Positions 1 through 15,901 of a stretch of DNA of 64,000 nt are shown here, in pieces (within the stretch, counting starts at the first letter, position 1; every line of letters starts with the position of its first letter). The position numbers and the translations under genes are program-made. The notes below the pieces were generated by a model. It searched no databases, was not told the origin of the DNA, and saw only the letters and a list, made by a program, of their open reading frames with translations. Source of the DNA: Lepidurus packardi (Eukaryota; Arthropoda; Branchiopoda; Notostraca; Triopsidae); the NCBI GenBank assembly GCA_023053545.1, contig JAKZAN010000001.1, positions 950,565 through 1,014,564 of the forward strand, given 5' to 3'.

Positions 1-316
1 GATATTGTTGAAGGAAGCAATTAAAGCGGGTTGTGAATAGGTGGAATTCCTCTGCCCCAACCCCACAGTTGCGAAAGCAAATAAGATGTTTGCTTTTGCA
101 CACAAAGTTGGCTGTCTTTCACGACTATAGCCGCTGCAGGTGCTGGCCAAGTCATTACCAGGATGTATAGGAAACTGAAACGTATATGAACCAAAGGGCG
201 CAGGACGTCCAACCAAGTGCGGCACACAGAACCCAGAGCTTCTTAAACCCATAAGTAAGGTAAGCAGCTTCACCATTTGTCTGCAAGAACCCAGTGTCTT
301 CAGTTCGACCTCCCAA
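1..316. other. No gene recognised
   Basis: Unique-looking sequence between the window edge and the first minisatellite. Short frames are open on the minus strand (21-227, 155-358), but neither shows a recognisable domain or a convincing splice context. It could be non-coding or part of a gene lying further left. Confidence 0.4.
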
Positions 317-1215
317 GTGACGCCAAATCACTCTTTGGCATCTCTGCTTCACTTGCATTGCAACTTTGGTTCACGCTTCAACTCGCCAATCTTTCCACGT
401 ACTTTCTGTCGAATTTTTAACCTAGCATACTCTTACTCTTTACGTACTTGCACTCTTTGTACTCTACGTACTTGCTCTTTACGTTTACAGTTCAACTCGC
501 CAATCTTTCCACGTACTTTCTTTCGAATTTTTAACCTAGCATACTCCTACGCTTTACGTACTTGCACTGCATCCGATAATGCTTATTCTTTACGTACTTG
601 CACTATGTGTACTCTTTACGTTCTTGCACTGCATCCGATAATGCTTACTCTTTACGTACTTGCACTCTTTGTACTCTTTACGTACTTGCACTGCATCCGA
701 TAATGCTTTCTCTTTAGGTACTTGCACTATGTGTACTCTTTACGTTCTTGCATTGCATCCGATAATGCTTACTCTTTACGTACTTGCACTCTTTGTACTC
801 TTTACTTACTTACTCTTTACGTACTTGCACTGCATCCGATAATACTTACTCTTTAGGTACTTGCACTCTGTGTACTCTTTATGTACTTGCTCTTTGCGTT
901 CACACTTCAACTCGCCAATCTCTCCACGTACTTTCTTTCGAATTTTTAACCTAGCATACTCCTACTCTTTACGTACTTGCACTGCATCCGATAATGCTTA
1001 CTCTTTAGGTACTTGCACTCTGGTACTCTTTATGTACTTGCTCTTTACGTTCACACTTCAACTCGCCAATCTTTCCATGTACTTTCTTTCGAATTTTTAA
1101 CCTAGCATACTCCTACTCTTTACGTACTTGCACTGCATCCGATAATGCTTACCCTTTAGGTACTTGCACTCTTTGTACTCTTTGTACTCTTTACGTACTT
1201 GCACTGCATCCGATA
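317..1215. repeat. Compound minisatellite upstream of CCHamide gene
   Basis: Tandem, partly nested repeats. A short unit contains CTCTTTACGTACTTGCACT and CATCCGATAATGCTT and recurs throughout. A longer unit starting TTCAACTCGCCAATCT and containing TTTTTAACCTAGCATACTC recurs near 379, 490, 907 and 1056. Open frames across it (317-703, 660-842, 861-1100) follow from the repeat and are not genes. It ends about 70 bp before the first coding exon of the neuropeptide gene, so it lies in that gene's promoter or a 5' UTR intron. TGTTAG at 1245-1250 could be a 5' UTR splice acceptor. Confidence 0.85.
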
Positions 1216-1284
1216 ATGCTAGTAAGTTCTAATTATTGTTATTCCTGTTAGGTTATCTTGCTGCCAAATAACCCATTCATAAAC

Positions 1285-2404
1285 ATGCATATGAAAACGA
1301 ACGCGAGCTTAACTTCGTGGGTTTTTCTATTCTTAATTATCGGCGTGGTGTTCGTCACTCCAGTTCGTGGTAAGCATGCACGTCGTTACCTAAATTGTTA
1401 GATGTGTCGATTAAGCGATTCTAAACCATGAAGCTTGCTTCATTAAAGCCAGCGTGTCACCTGTAGTACAATCCTTGGGGACGTTGTCGGGTTATTTATT
1501 GACTTAAATGCCATCCTTGATTTTCACTTAACGGTTCTCGCAGTTCCTTTAATCCAATTTGAGGAATTAGCATTTTTATTCCCTTTTTATTAGTATTCCT
1601 TGCGTACTCGCAAGGAATACTAATAACATTTTTTACCTCGACCGAGAAATTCCGAGGTGAAGCTGGAGGACTTTTGTTAAGAGGAAATTGCGGGAAACAG
1701 TAATATTTACTTTGGGCTCCTTCTACTTAACTGAGTCAATGAAAGTGCTCGTTGTTGATTCTGAGGACTCTAGAAGAAGAAAGGAAGACATAAGAAGCGC
1801 ACAAAAGAGAGATGGAACCTTTAGTAACGAACATGTTTCAGCTTTTTTTCTTATGTGTTTACTAAGGAAATGTGTTATGTGTTCAGTAAGGAAAGGAAAG
1901 TTATCGAGATTGAGAGACAAATAAGGTGTTGCCCTGTCTGTGTTTAGTGAAACATCTCCGAACATGTAATCATTTCTTGTATTGGGTGATAGGTGGATGC
2001 CTCAGTTTTGGGCATTCTTGCTTTGGAGCACATGGGAAGCGATCAGATGGTGTTTACCAGCTTACTCACACCGACAATAATGACAACCCTGATTCGAACG
2101 ATTTTCTAGCTCCTCCCCCTGCTTGGCTCCCTCTCTGGAAAGCTTGGGTAATTGTTTCTCTACATTTCAACTTTGTAAACAATTTTTTTTATACTCGAAA
2201 AGAGACTCCATTGTAAACCTAACCTTTAACAATTATAGGTTGATGCTAATTTAATGAAATCTAACTAATTTCTAATCTAACTACTTTTCTAATTCTAATC
2301 TGACTACTTTTCTAATTCTAATCTAACTACTTTTTTTTGGTTTCTTGTTCCCACAGGCCGAAAGACAAGAGCGATTGCAAAAAAATGTGTACGCTTCGCA
2401 GTAA
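1285..2404 (+). CDS. CCHa1: CCHamide-1-like neuropeptide precursor, 3 exons, complete
   Basis: Secreted prohormone for a C-terminally amidated, disulfide-bridged neuropeptide; in insects CCHamides act on dedicated G-protein-coupled receptors. Exons 1285-1369, 1993-2147 and 2357-2404 join with GT-AG introns (CGTG/GTAAGC, GATAG/GTGG, TTGG/GTAATT, CACAG/GCCG), phases 1 and 0, giving 95 residues. Exon 1 encodes a signal peptide with hydrophobic core WVFLFLIIGVVFV; an ATG two codons downstream is an alternative start. The mature peptide follows at once: GCLSFGHSCFGAH, then GKR, an amidation and dibasic cleavage site. It has the CCHamide pattern of two Cys six residues apart, GH before the second Cys, and a C-terminal GxH-amide; Drosophila CCHamide-1 also lies directly after its signal peptide. 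The remaining acidic and Pro-rich tail (APPPAWLPLWKAW) is a linker with no second CCHamide copy. The exons are too short to be seen as one ORF. Type 1 rather than 2 rests on the GAH ending. Confidence 0.88.
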
Positions 2405-2431
2405 TGACTAGGCTCGCTGCTCATCTTACAA

Positions 2432-2437
2432 ATTAAA
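2432..2437 (+). terminator. Possible poly(A) signal of CCHamide gene
   Basis: ATTAAA, the commonest variant poly(A) signal, lies 28 bp after the CCHamide stop codon. Similar AT-rich hexamers occur nearby, so the choice is uncertain. Confidence 0.35.
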
Positions 2438-4886
2438 CCTCAAATGCCACATTGTACATTAAACAATGTAGATCGTAGACACAATCCGAATCCCTGGTTC
2501 AAAATTGTATGATTCTTTAAAACCTCCTTGAAATTAAACAGTATTAACATATCCCACAAATAACCTTGTCAAATTTGATCACAAACTGCAAACAATGTAA
2601 TCACAAACATTGCATTCTTTAATCACAAACATTGCATTCTTTAATCACAAACTGGAGTGGAGAGAAACACAATGGGTGTTTGGTTCAGTTTTAGGGTTTG
2701 GAATAGAAATTGGATGACAAAGTATGACGTGAGCGTTTAGTAATAGAATTTCACAAAGAATCGCTGGTTGCTAGAGCTCCGAAGAGTTGATTTGTAAATC
2801 GGGGAAACGTGATTCGCTTGTGCCCGGAACCAAGTTGAACTCAGCAAGCGTCCTGATTTGAGCTTTTGATACGCTAACTACTTTCTCCTTTCCTTGTCAT
2901 CTAATTTGGTTGTCGGTCGTTATTAAGTTCAGGTGCTCGCGGTGCTCACTTTTCAGGTTAAAGTCTGTACTTGCTGTCCTGCCTTTTGGCATCACGACCT
3001 GCCAAGTTCGGACTTGAAGTCGGAATGTGTGCCACGCAGGTGCCAAGTACCCCAAGTTTCATTGTTGCTCTTTTATGCTTGTTGGAGCCATATCCGGCTG
3101 TTTATAGAGCTCACATTCATTGTTGGGTCCCATCGTTTAAGGCTAGCGTGGCTAACGCGTAATAGGAAGAACGTTGGGAGGTTGTAAACAATATGAAAAT
3201 GTGAAGTAAAACTATACATTTCCTTCTTTCCCTAGAAACTTTGGGCCTAGAAAGTGTAGATGAGCGAACGTCTTTTTTTGTCAAGGCGGGGAGTTTAAAC
3301 TCGTGCAGAGGCCCAAACCCTTGCAGGGCTCAATGCTAGGAAGCACGCATTCCATATAATTGCGTAGTAGATTGCACGATCATTCAAAAGTAGGCTGTTT
3401 TAGAACTTACCGTGGCCCTTTAATCTTTACTTTAATCTTTACCTTCCAAATTACACTTTGCAGATCGTGACCCGAGTTAATAACTTACGGCCGCCAGAGG
3501 GGATACTGCGACTCTTGTCATTTATGATGTAATGATCTGTGGTTTTAAACACACATTTGGTGCGTTACCCAGGAAATTACAAGAACAACCATGGCCCTTT
3601 ATAGCTTACTCACTTTCAGAAGACGCATTCGATTCCCAGACTTTCTCCTCCATCATTACAGGGTTTGCATCAGCAGTGTACCATGCACCAAACTCGGCTG
3701 GATTGCCTGGGAGCCTTTAAGGTGTTGGGGTGTGGTCATTTTTTTTCTTTATCGGGAAAGATCACCTCACTCCATAGACTTCTCTTTCTTTTTCATTGTT
3801 ATCTTTTTTTCCCTTTTCATGAATCGTGATGTAGCCGTATGGGGTTGTAGGTTGGTACACCTTGTTAATACATCCCGCGCATTGGTTTCCCCTGAGCCTT
3901 TCTAAAATCCCTGTTGGTCCCCCGTTTTCTCCTTTGGAGCCTAATTAACTTTTAGCGTGAAAAACCCGAGATGAGGTTTGCGTCATTGCGTAGGCTTGTA
4001 AACACTGGCAACAATGAAGTTATGCAGTTTCCTTAGTGAATACATGAATGAAGACATGAATGAATTACGCCCGACTGCCTCGCCGAGTGTCGCGCTTCTT
4101 TGGGAAATTCTCCTTGTTGGAATAGGGTAGAGGAGTAACTCAATTAAAATGTGGAGGAATTATCCGGCGAGTCCAAAGAGCCCTTGACGAAAGCCTGCAA
4201 GTTGCCTTAATCCTTGAGTTATCGGTCCATAATCGAGGACCTGTTAGCGAGTACCTCCACCAACGTTTGGGGTCTTAACCACACCCTGTTTTGCATGAAG
4301 TATGCCCCGCTAAGATCAATCCAGTTAGGTGAGTCAATGAGGAGAAGGAACCAAATAGAGTAAAATTAGGTCAGAGACTTAAAGCCAGTATGCGTGTATA
4401 TGTGCGTTTGGTCATATGTGCGTTTGATCGTCCAAGCGTACGGCGTGCTACGATTGAGAAGATTGACTCCACCTTATTGCTGTATGATCGTCACACTATA
4501 ACAAGCAAACTTACTACAATAGGGAGTAGCGTGTCGTTAGGACCACACTACATCGATAGGCTACGTTAGTATGTCGAGGTCAAGTGCTTCGCGGTTCTCG
4601 GGGTGTGTAAGTTTGTAATGGGGCAACGGTTCGTGAGACGCTTTTCACTTTTTAGTGTTCGATAATTGTATCTCGGAAAGTAAGCAAAAAGGAAGGGATT
4701 CTCTTCCTTTGTTTCTACACTTGTTTTGATTAGATTACGCAAGAGTAAACAGACGATTTTTCCTCCTGGTAAGTGTTATTTCTGTTCCCCATGTGTACGA
4801 AAAAGCCTTGTCTATAATTCGAGTCCATCTATCTTTCTCAGCCCTTTTCCCTTACATACCATTTTATACATACCCTTTTTCCTACA
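2438..4886. other. Intergenic, no gene recognised
   Basis: No coding pattern supported by domain and splice evidence. It includes a short repeat of AATCACAAACATTGCATTCTTT (about 2594-2650). ORFs at 2933-3187 and 3591-3905 lack recognisable domains and conserved-looking splice context. Confidence 0.5.
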
Positions 4887-5012
4887 ATGCTACATAACAT
4901 AAATGAAACTAGACACAAAAAAGGAACAAGTTAAATGATTGTTTGGCGAATGCTACATAACATAAATGAAACTAGACACAAAAAAGGAACAAGTTAAATG
5001 ATTGTTTGGCGA
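4887..5012. repeat. 63-bp perfect tandem duplication
   Basis: Two adjacent copies of a 63-bp unit beginning ATGCTACATAACATAAATGA and ending GATTGTTTGGCGA (4887-4949 and 4950-5012). They look identical, so the duplication is recent. Confidence 0.9.
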
Positions 5013-6731
5013 GGGTGGGGGAGAGAGACAGCCAGAAAGTCTGCTATAAATGAAGTATGCATACAGCGGCGTGGCTTTTTGTTACGAGTCATGATACTCA
5101 ACTCAAATTTTGTTGAATCACGATCCATAGCAATCAAGACAAGGAGCTCTTGATCCTTTTATCGTGTGTTCCTTTCTTGAAATTTAGCATAAAAAAAGGG
5201 AAAATTGCGAAGGATTACGGTTTGTTTGTTCGGTAATTGTCATCAGCTTCCAAATTTCCTTGTACGAGTACTTGTAATTGTAACACTTTTTGTCTCTAAC
5301 AGGCTTTCGGTAACGTCTTCGTGAGCCAGATCTGGAACGTGCGCTCAACAACAGAAGAAGGGACGTAATTTTCAACGATGCCGTGGGAATTTGTGATATT
5401 TGAAGAGGATAACACGTTTGGATGGACCTAAAAACGTGTGGGACTCGACTCTTCAGGCCACGTACGCATCAGGCAGTCGGACGAAACGGTGAGTAAGAAA
5501 AATGAGTAAGAGTAAAAATAAGTTGCGAAAGGATGTCTTATAATAAAGGTTGTATCCAAGATTAGGCCACCTGCAAATGCTATAGGTTTGGAAAGGTTAG
5601 CCTCCAGTCTGTATGGGAGATTACGCAAGTTTTGGGTGGAGTTGCATTCTTGACCGGACGATTGTGTCCGGCTAGGTGTTGATAGCCCGGATGTGGCCCT
5701 ATTTTTCCTCCCGAGCGTTTAGCGAGCACTTTTGGAGCTCTCAAAGTTGTCGTAGGTTTCATATGTTGTCTCCCGAAGGAGGCTGAATTGGGTAAAGGTT
5801 GGTGGAACGCATTAGAGCGTTAAAGGCCACGCTTTTCTGCATGGACGCTTCTGGTTTCACATGCTTTTCCGCCAGAGCGAATTTTACCTGTGTGGTACAG
5901 AATGGCTTTCCTAACCATAAACTTGGAAGTTGCTCAAGATCCACATCAAATGAACCTTTTTACGAGCATACCGAGTTCCGCATACCGTCTTTGAGAGGTT
6001 TCCAGACCGTCTGTTCACTTTCCCTAGCGAGCATTTTCGGTTTGGTTTTTCGGTTTGTACACCGAGTACCCCCAAGTCTGAGAAAGCTCATTGTGCACCA
6101 CAAGATTGTCTTTGCTTGACAGCCAAGGGTACTTATGGTTAGCACGCATGCCACGCTTCTCTTTTGATGATATCGGCTTTCTCGGTTAACTCGGTTAACT
6201 TAGGTAACCAAATAAGCATACAGATAACGAAGTAGCAGTAAAAACCGTTAGTCAATGTATGTTAGAGCGTTACGTTAAGCCGTATTCGCACTATAAACAT
6301 CGAACCTTGAACCGCGAATGAAACGGAACCCGAATCGGCCAAGCGCAACGGTTTTCGAACAATTTTGAATTAAGCGTTTCTGTTTCTTCTTTTTTTCTGT
6401 GAATCTAATTGCCTGTCTCTAAGATTATTACTTTTTAATGCATGTTTTCACTATTGTACAGAAGAATGACTCGCGAGAAGTGAAATGGGGAACGAAGGAT
6501 TTGAGCGGGGAGAATTTTGGGCCTGCAAGGCTGTTAGACCCCGCGCTCGTGGACACGCCTTACTGTGGCAGCACCGCCAGACTCCAGCCAACCAATTTTC
6601 TCGACATCTTATTTGCGGGGCTTTTGGTTGTGTTAATATCGTTGGCTCCAAGTCTCTCTGAAAGCCGGCCACAGCAAATAAAAAATGCTCTATTTTCTAG
6701 TGCAAGCAGCAGTTGGGCGTTACCTGCTCTA
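5013..6731. other. Intergenic, no confident gene
   Basis: A splice-acceptor-like site TTGTCTCTAACAG at about 5300 precedes a 22-codon frame (AFGNVFVSQIWNVRSTTEEG) ending in TAA. It could be a terminal exon, but no upstream exon was found. Overlapping ORFs at 5580-6154 on both strands and at 6438-6752 show no known domain. Confidence 0.4.
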
Positions 6732-6763
6732 TATAAAAGCAGCCTGTCCTAGCTCTTCAGTAA
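6732..6763 (+). promoter_or_regulatory. Candidate TATA plus Inr core promoter
   Basis: TATAAAAG at 6732-6739 is followed about 25 bp later by TCAGTAA (6757-6763), close to the arthropod initiator TCAGT at the usual TATA-to-start spacing. Downstream, ATG at 6815 opens a short frame running to a donor-like AA/GTAAGC at about 6872. Splicing that exon to the acceptor at 9743-9744 would be in frame with the peroxidase, so this may be a distal peroxidase promoter. No expression evidence is available. Confidence 0.4.
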
Positions 6764-6872
6764 TTCAGTGTAATTGCGCCGAGCCAACAAGTGTCTTCTC
6801 CGTACCAACTGTCTGGATGTGCCTTAAAGTTGCCGTATTTCTTGTCCGACCGAATTACCAAAACCGTGTTAA

Positions 6873-7292
6873 GTAAGCAATGTTACAAACTTTAACTTCT
6901 AGTTGAGTTAGCTCAAACACTAGTACTATTTACGCATGGCTACTTTGTTTAACGCTAGATTATTTTTTGGCGTGCGTGCGTGGGCTAGGCGATTTAAGTA
7001 GACAACTGGGCCTGCTTACTGCTCCAGTTTCTGTACTGGAACAGTGAAAGTGAATCGCGTAAGGGGAAATTTAATTCAGGTCTTGCCATGACCTGGGGTC
7101 TTCAATAAAGGTACAATAGAGAAAGCTAAGGCCTCACAAACTCGTAAGCTCTAATTTGGTCCATTTTCCCGGAAGCCTTCAATACTAAAAAGAAAATATC
7201 AACTCGTTTGATTCTCGGTACTTTTTCCATTCCAACAAAAGTCTGCATTGTCTAGTGGCGCCATCTAAGAAGTAATCTAACGCAACCTAACT
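6873..7292. other. No gene recognised
   Basis: AT-rich sequence between the candidate promoter/exon and the 82-bp repeat array; nothing recognisable on either strand. Confidence 0.4.
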
Positions 7293-7540
7293 TACTATCA
7301 ACTCTATTTTCAACTCTATTTGCTTCAATAATATCACTAAACTTTTTTGACGGGCAAAAATCTTAGAATCTAAGTACTATCAACTCTATTTTCAACTCTA
7401 TTTGCTTCAATAATATCACTAAACTTTTTTGACGGCCAAAAATCTTAGAATCTAAGTACTATCAACTGTATTTTCAACTCTATTTGCTTCAATAATATTA
7501 CTAAACTTTTCTGACGGGCAAAAATCTTAGAATCTAAGAA
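7293..7540. repeat. 82-bp tandem repeat, three copies
   Basis: Unit begins TACTATCAACTCTATTTTCA and contains TCACTAAACTTTTTTGACGG and AAAATCTTAGAATCTAAG. Starts at about 7293, 7375 and 7457 give a period of 82. The third copy has a few substitutions. Confidence 0.88.
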
Positions 7541-7643
7541 TTGTGAGAATCTTAGAATCTTAGTTTTTGTAGAAACTTCCGTTTTGGAAACTTCCAAGAA
7601 GGAATTCAAACTTGAGTTAAAGTACCCATAATTTCCCTACAAA

Positions 7644-7903
7644 CTAGAGCATTGTAAATTCTTACAAATAATCACAGCGTTAAGACAATAATCAATAAGA
7701 CAGCAATCAATAAGACAATAGACAATAATCACAGCGTTAAGACTTGATAGAAGTTTTTCTATCAAGTCTTAACGCTGAGACTTAACGTTAAGACTTGTAA
7801 GAAATTAAGTTTTAACTTTTAAGTCTTAACGTTAAGACTTGATATAAGTTTTTCTATCAAGTCTTAACGCTGTGATTAGTCGTAAGAATTTACAATGCTC
7901 TAG
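7644..7903. mobile_element. MITE-like element with 22-bp perfect TIRs and internal hairpin
   Basis: CTAGAGCATTGTAAATTCTTAC at 7644-7665 is the exact reverse complement of 7882-7903, enclosing 260 bp. Inside, a 21-bp perfect stem (CAGCGTTAAGACTTGATAG and its complement, about 7732-7777) closes on a 4-nt loop, and GTTAAGACTTGATA(G) motifs recur in both orientations. It has no coding capacity. No clear target-site duplication flanks it, so the family is unassigned. Confidence 0.7.
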
Positions 7904-8319
7904 TCATGAAATTATGTTTCCCAATTGTTTACAACAATGTGTGCCACGCTTTCGAGCTCTAGTGCGTACGGGGAATTTATCTCATGATTATAGGATATGT
8001 ACCTACCACAAGCCCCTACTAAGGTATACTCGTTTTCCGACATTGATACCAAACTTTCAAAAACACGCAACCAGTTTTTGTTCTATTCTAAGATAACTAT
8101 CACAGATTTGGCTGCGAAAGCGAGGGATTACCCCTTTGGTCCAGTTTTTCTTCATCGTTTAAGTGTGTGCCAAGTAGGTTGGTGTTGATCTTTATTCCGC
8201 CTCCAATTTTCTACACACCTTTCAGAAGTCCGCTCAAAAAAGTCTTCCTACGAGAAAGTTAGTTTCTCCAACTCACAAATTCTCTCCTCCTTTTAAAAAA
8301 TCGACTTAAAGCTTAAGGG

Positions 8320-8690
8320 GCATATCTGAAATACATATAATATAAATAAACATAATATACATATAAAATTAAAAAAAATAAGAAAATATACATATAAGTA
8401 TACATATAAAACAAATATACATATAAAATAAACATATAAAACATAAAACATAAATAAAAAAAATAAACATAAAACATAAATAATAAAACATAAACATAAA
8501 ACATAAACATAAATAAAAATAAAAACATAAATATACATATAAAACATAAAAATAATACATAATACATAAAATAATACGTATAAAGCATAAAAATAATACA
8601 TATACAAATATATAATACATAATACATATAAAAATACATATATGAAAGCATATATAAAAGCTTAAGGGGCATATATGACTAATCTTAATT
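8320..8690. repeat. A/T low-complexity block (ACATATAAA-type)
   Basis: About 320 bp of ATACATATAAA and AAACATAAAAC permutations, bracketed by two direct copies of AGCTTAAGGGGCATAT (near 8311 and 8659). Long minus-strand ORFs here (Met/Tyr/Phe-rich, 8293-8672) are composition artefacts. Confidence 0.85.
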
Positions 8691-9589
8691 TTGCAGGGAG
8701 CTATTAGAGCAAGAAGTTTAAGGGTATAGTGGTCACACTTTCCGGTTCTATCTTCCGTCCGTTACACATTCGATATCTAGAGCTTTGAGGCTCCCGGAAA
8801 ACCGTAGTGAAGATTCTAAGGGATTTTATTTCTTGGAACGAATTGTGAGGGACTATAGATCCTACTGAAAACTGACAAACTCAGACCTTTTTGTTTCGCT
8901 TTCCTTCAATAAGAAACGAAACCACTTTCCCTTTCATTATTTAGGCCCTTTCGCTATTGTTTTTCAAATTTTTTTTCTCACCATGTTGCAAGCGAAGGGT
9001 CAGTTCTTCAAGCAACAATGCTTCTAGAATTCCAATAAAATTAGGTACACCGTTCCGACCAGCACGTAGAGCAAGTACCCGGTGGGCTTCTACATGCACT
9101 CGACAACTGACCCAGTTTTACGTCAAGAGTTTTCTATAAAAGACGACAATCTAAGCAGGTGGTTGGTCATCATGACCACGACTTTGAATTTGGCACCAAC
9201 AAAGTAGAGGAAGAAAAAGCGGGCTTGCGGTAAAATTGAACTTCTTTTTAAAAAGGAATTAGGAAGAAGCTAACTGTCGAGTCATTCTTTGTACTTGTGT
9301 AGTTTGGTTTGACGTATGGCCCAAAAGCGCCCCATATAGGTTAAGATTAGCAAACAGCAAAAGCGTGCAGTACAACATTTGAGTGCGGCCGCAAGACAGT
9401 AATAGGCACCAGCGGCGTGTGACATTTTTATCGTGCTGCGTGTCTAAGTACTTGGTTAATAGGAGAAAGCTCCCATAAACTTGTGAACTTTTCCAAGTCG
9501 AGGCATAAACTATAGCGGCCTTCTTGAATAAAACTAGTTTTCTAGTGATCATTTTCGATGCAGTAAAGTAGGATTTTAATTTTATTATT
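8691..9589. other. Upstream region of peroxidase gene
   Basis: TATAAAAGACG at about 9135 is a second TATA-like site. A donor-like TTGCG/GTAAAA at about 9230 could end a 5' UTR exon spliced to the acceptor at 9743-9744. The minus-strand ORF 9259-9552 has no recognised domain. Confidence 0.35.
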
Positions 9590-9712
9590 TCTTTTATTTA
9601 TGTTATTGGCTTTTATTTTTATTTTATATATATGTTATTGGTTATTGCTATGTTATTGTTATGTTATGTTATGCTATGTTATGTTATGTTATGTTATTGG
9701 TTATTAAGACGT
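9590..9712. repeat. TTATG/TTATTGG microsatellite
   Basis: Short repeats of TTATG, GTTATTGG and TTTTATTT directly upstream of the peroxidase 5' splice acceptor. Confidence 0.7.
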
Positions 9713-9763
9713 CCAATTTAACACTTATTTATTTCATTGATTAGGACTGACAAGTATTCCAAG

Positions 9764-14094
<4,331 letters not shown>

Positions 14095-14294
14095 CAGAAA
14101 TAATTTGCATTCATAAAGTGTATTTAATGTGGTTCAAAAATACAGATAGATGTATATAGCTTTGGTAAATTGTTTCTCTTAATAGAAAAGAAAAATCGTA
14201 AAGGCAAAGTTTGTGAATTCGCGGGCAATTCCGATGTTTCACAGCGATTAACCCGTTTTGGATACTCCCAAGAAATTACGTTTCTAGTGTAAAG
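14095..14294. other. Peroxidase 3' flank
   Basis: Probable 3' UTR. CATAAA at 14112-14117 is the only poly(A)-signal-like hexamer noticed. The sequence runs directly into the left arm of the giant palindrome. Confidence 0.4.
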
Positions 14295-15901
14295 CTTTTC
14301 TAGTAGCAGTAATAGCCGTAGAGTAAAGAAATATATGAAATATATAAATATATGAATAAAGAAATATATAAATGTTGTGTTTGTGTTCAAAATCTATCAA
14401 ATGCTGTCGGATGGTATCAAATTGTATCAGTTGTATCAAATCATCTATCAAATGCCATGAAGTTGTATCAAAACTTGTATCACCTGCTATCAAGTTGTAT
14501 CAAAAAGTGCGCGTTACTAGAACGGCCACAAGCGGCGCTTTGTCCAACTTGCAGCGTCAGTCGCGCTCGCAAAGTCGGACAAGCTACATGTTCAGACAGA
14601 AACTATTGTTATACATAAGTTTATATATAAAATAGTGGTGTTTTTAGCTGAATTTACGTAACTTAGTCTGTCTGCAGTTACGAACAACATTCCTGTTAAT
14701 TTATAAGCATGCATTCAGCTGCATTTGTGGATTTTGTGCGTGTTTTCAGTGCCAAGTTTCGTTCAAACGTTTGGGCGTGTACGCCTTTTTTAACGTCTAA
14801 AACGGACGATTTTGTGACATTTGGGCTGGACAAGCTCAAACATGATGCCGCTGGGTTCTTCTTTTTCACCTTTTGCCTGCTCCAGTTGGTAATTATTATT
14901 TGAATTTTTTAGGAGAGACATCCTTATTTGTAATTGTAAGCTTTTTTGCTTATTCCCAAGTGTGGCTAGGAGACGTGGACTTTCCACAAGTTTTGTTCCG
15001 TCCATTTCTTGTGTACAGTTATTTGTTGCCATTTTCCTTCATTTTTTTGGAGGGGAAATAGTATTGCTAGAACGCAGAACGTTTGCCATGGCCTTTGGCG
15101 AAATGGATACTGCCCTCTGTAGGCACTCGCCGCACTTTGCGTAGTGGACGGAATTAATCTCGTCAGCCATTTTGTGAACAGACGCCAAGCCGACTCCACG
15201 TCAGGTAATTTGCTCCCGTTTTATTCAACTTTTTCAACTCCCATCCTACTTTTATCAAACTGAAAGGCAAACAGACCTAAGTGTTATGCAATCAGCTTGC
15301 ATATCATCTCATTTTCTTAATTAAAAGTAACAATATTGATAATGTTCGACATTATTCCCAGGGGTAAGCGTCAGTAGATTTCGAACGTTTTCAAGTTTAT
15401 TCGCTCCCACTGGCTACATATTGCCATTAATTCAATTAACAACTAGTTATCAGTTAGTTATCATATTATGCCTTCCGTTTCCTCTAGTAAGGCGAAGATT
15501 TTGTTTTTCCTATTTTTTCACGAACATGTTCAAAATCCGATTTGAGCAATTTCCAGATTTCTCTTAATTCCTCATTCCTCATGACTACCAACAAAGATAC
15601 ACTCCCGGAGGGTAATCCCGTTTTTGGATTAAAGAAATTATCAATGTAAAGGAATTTAGCAATTTTCCGGTTAAAAAACGTAATATTAAAAATTCCCGCA
15701 TGGTCGCCATTGTCGGTCCCGGTCAAAGCTCCAGCGAACGTTTTTGTCCCCGCCCTGATCCGCCATTTTGATTTTTCTAGTCGGGTGGGATGACGTACTT
15801 TTTTCGAGACTCAAATTCAACTTGTCAAAGCTTAAAACCGTGTTAAGTTGTGTTTAAAGATGAACAGTATTACTAAGAGTTGTCCCTTTTCTATTTATTA
15901 G

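Noticed and set aside
8293..8672. Minus-strand Tyr/Phe/Met-rich membrane-protein-like ORFs
   Set aside because: A/T low-complexity sequence; the hydrophobicity is a base-composition artefact.
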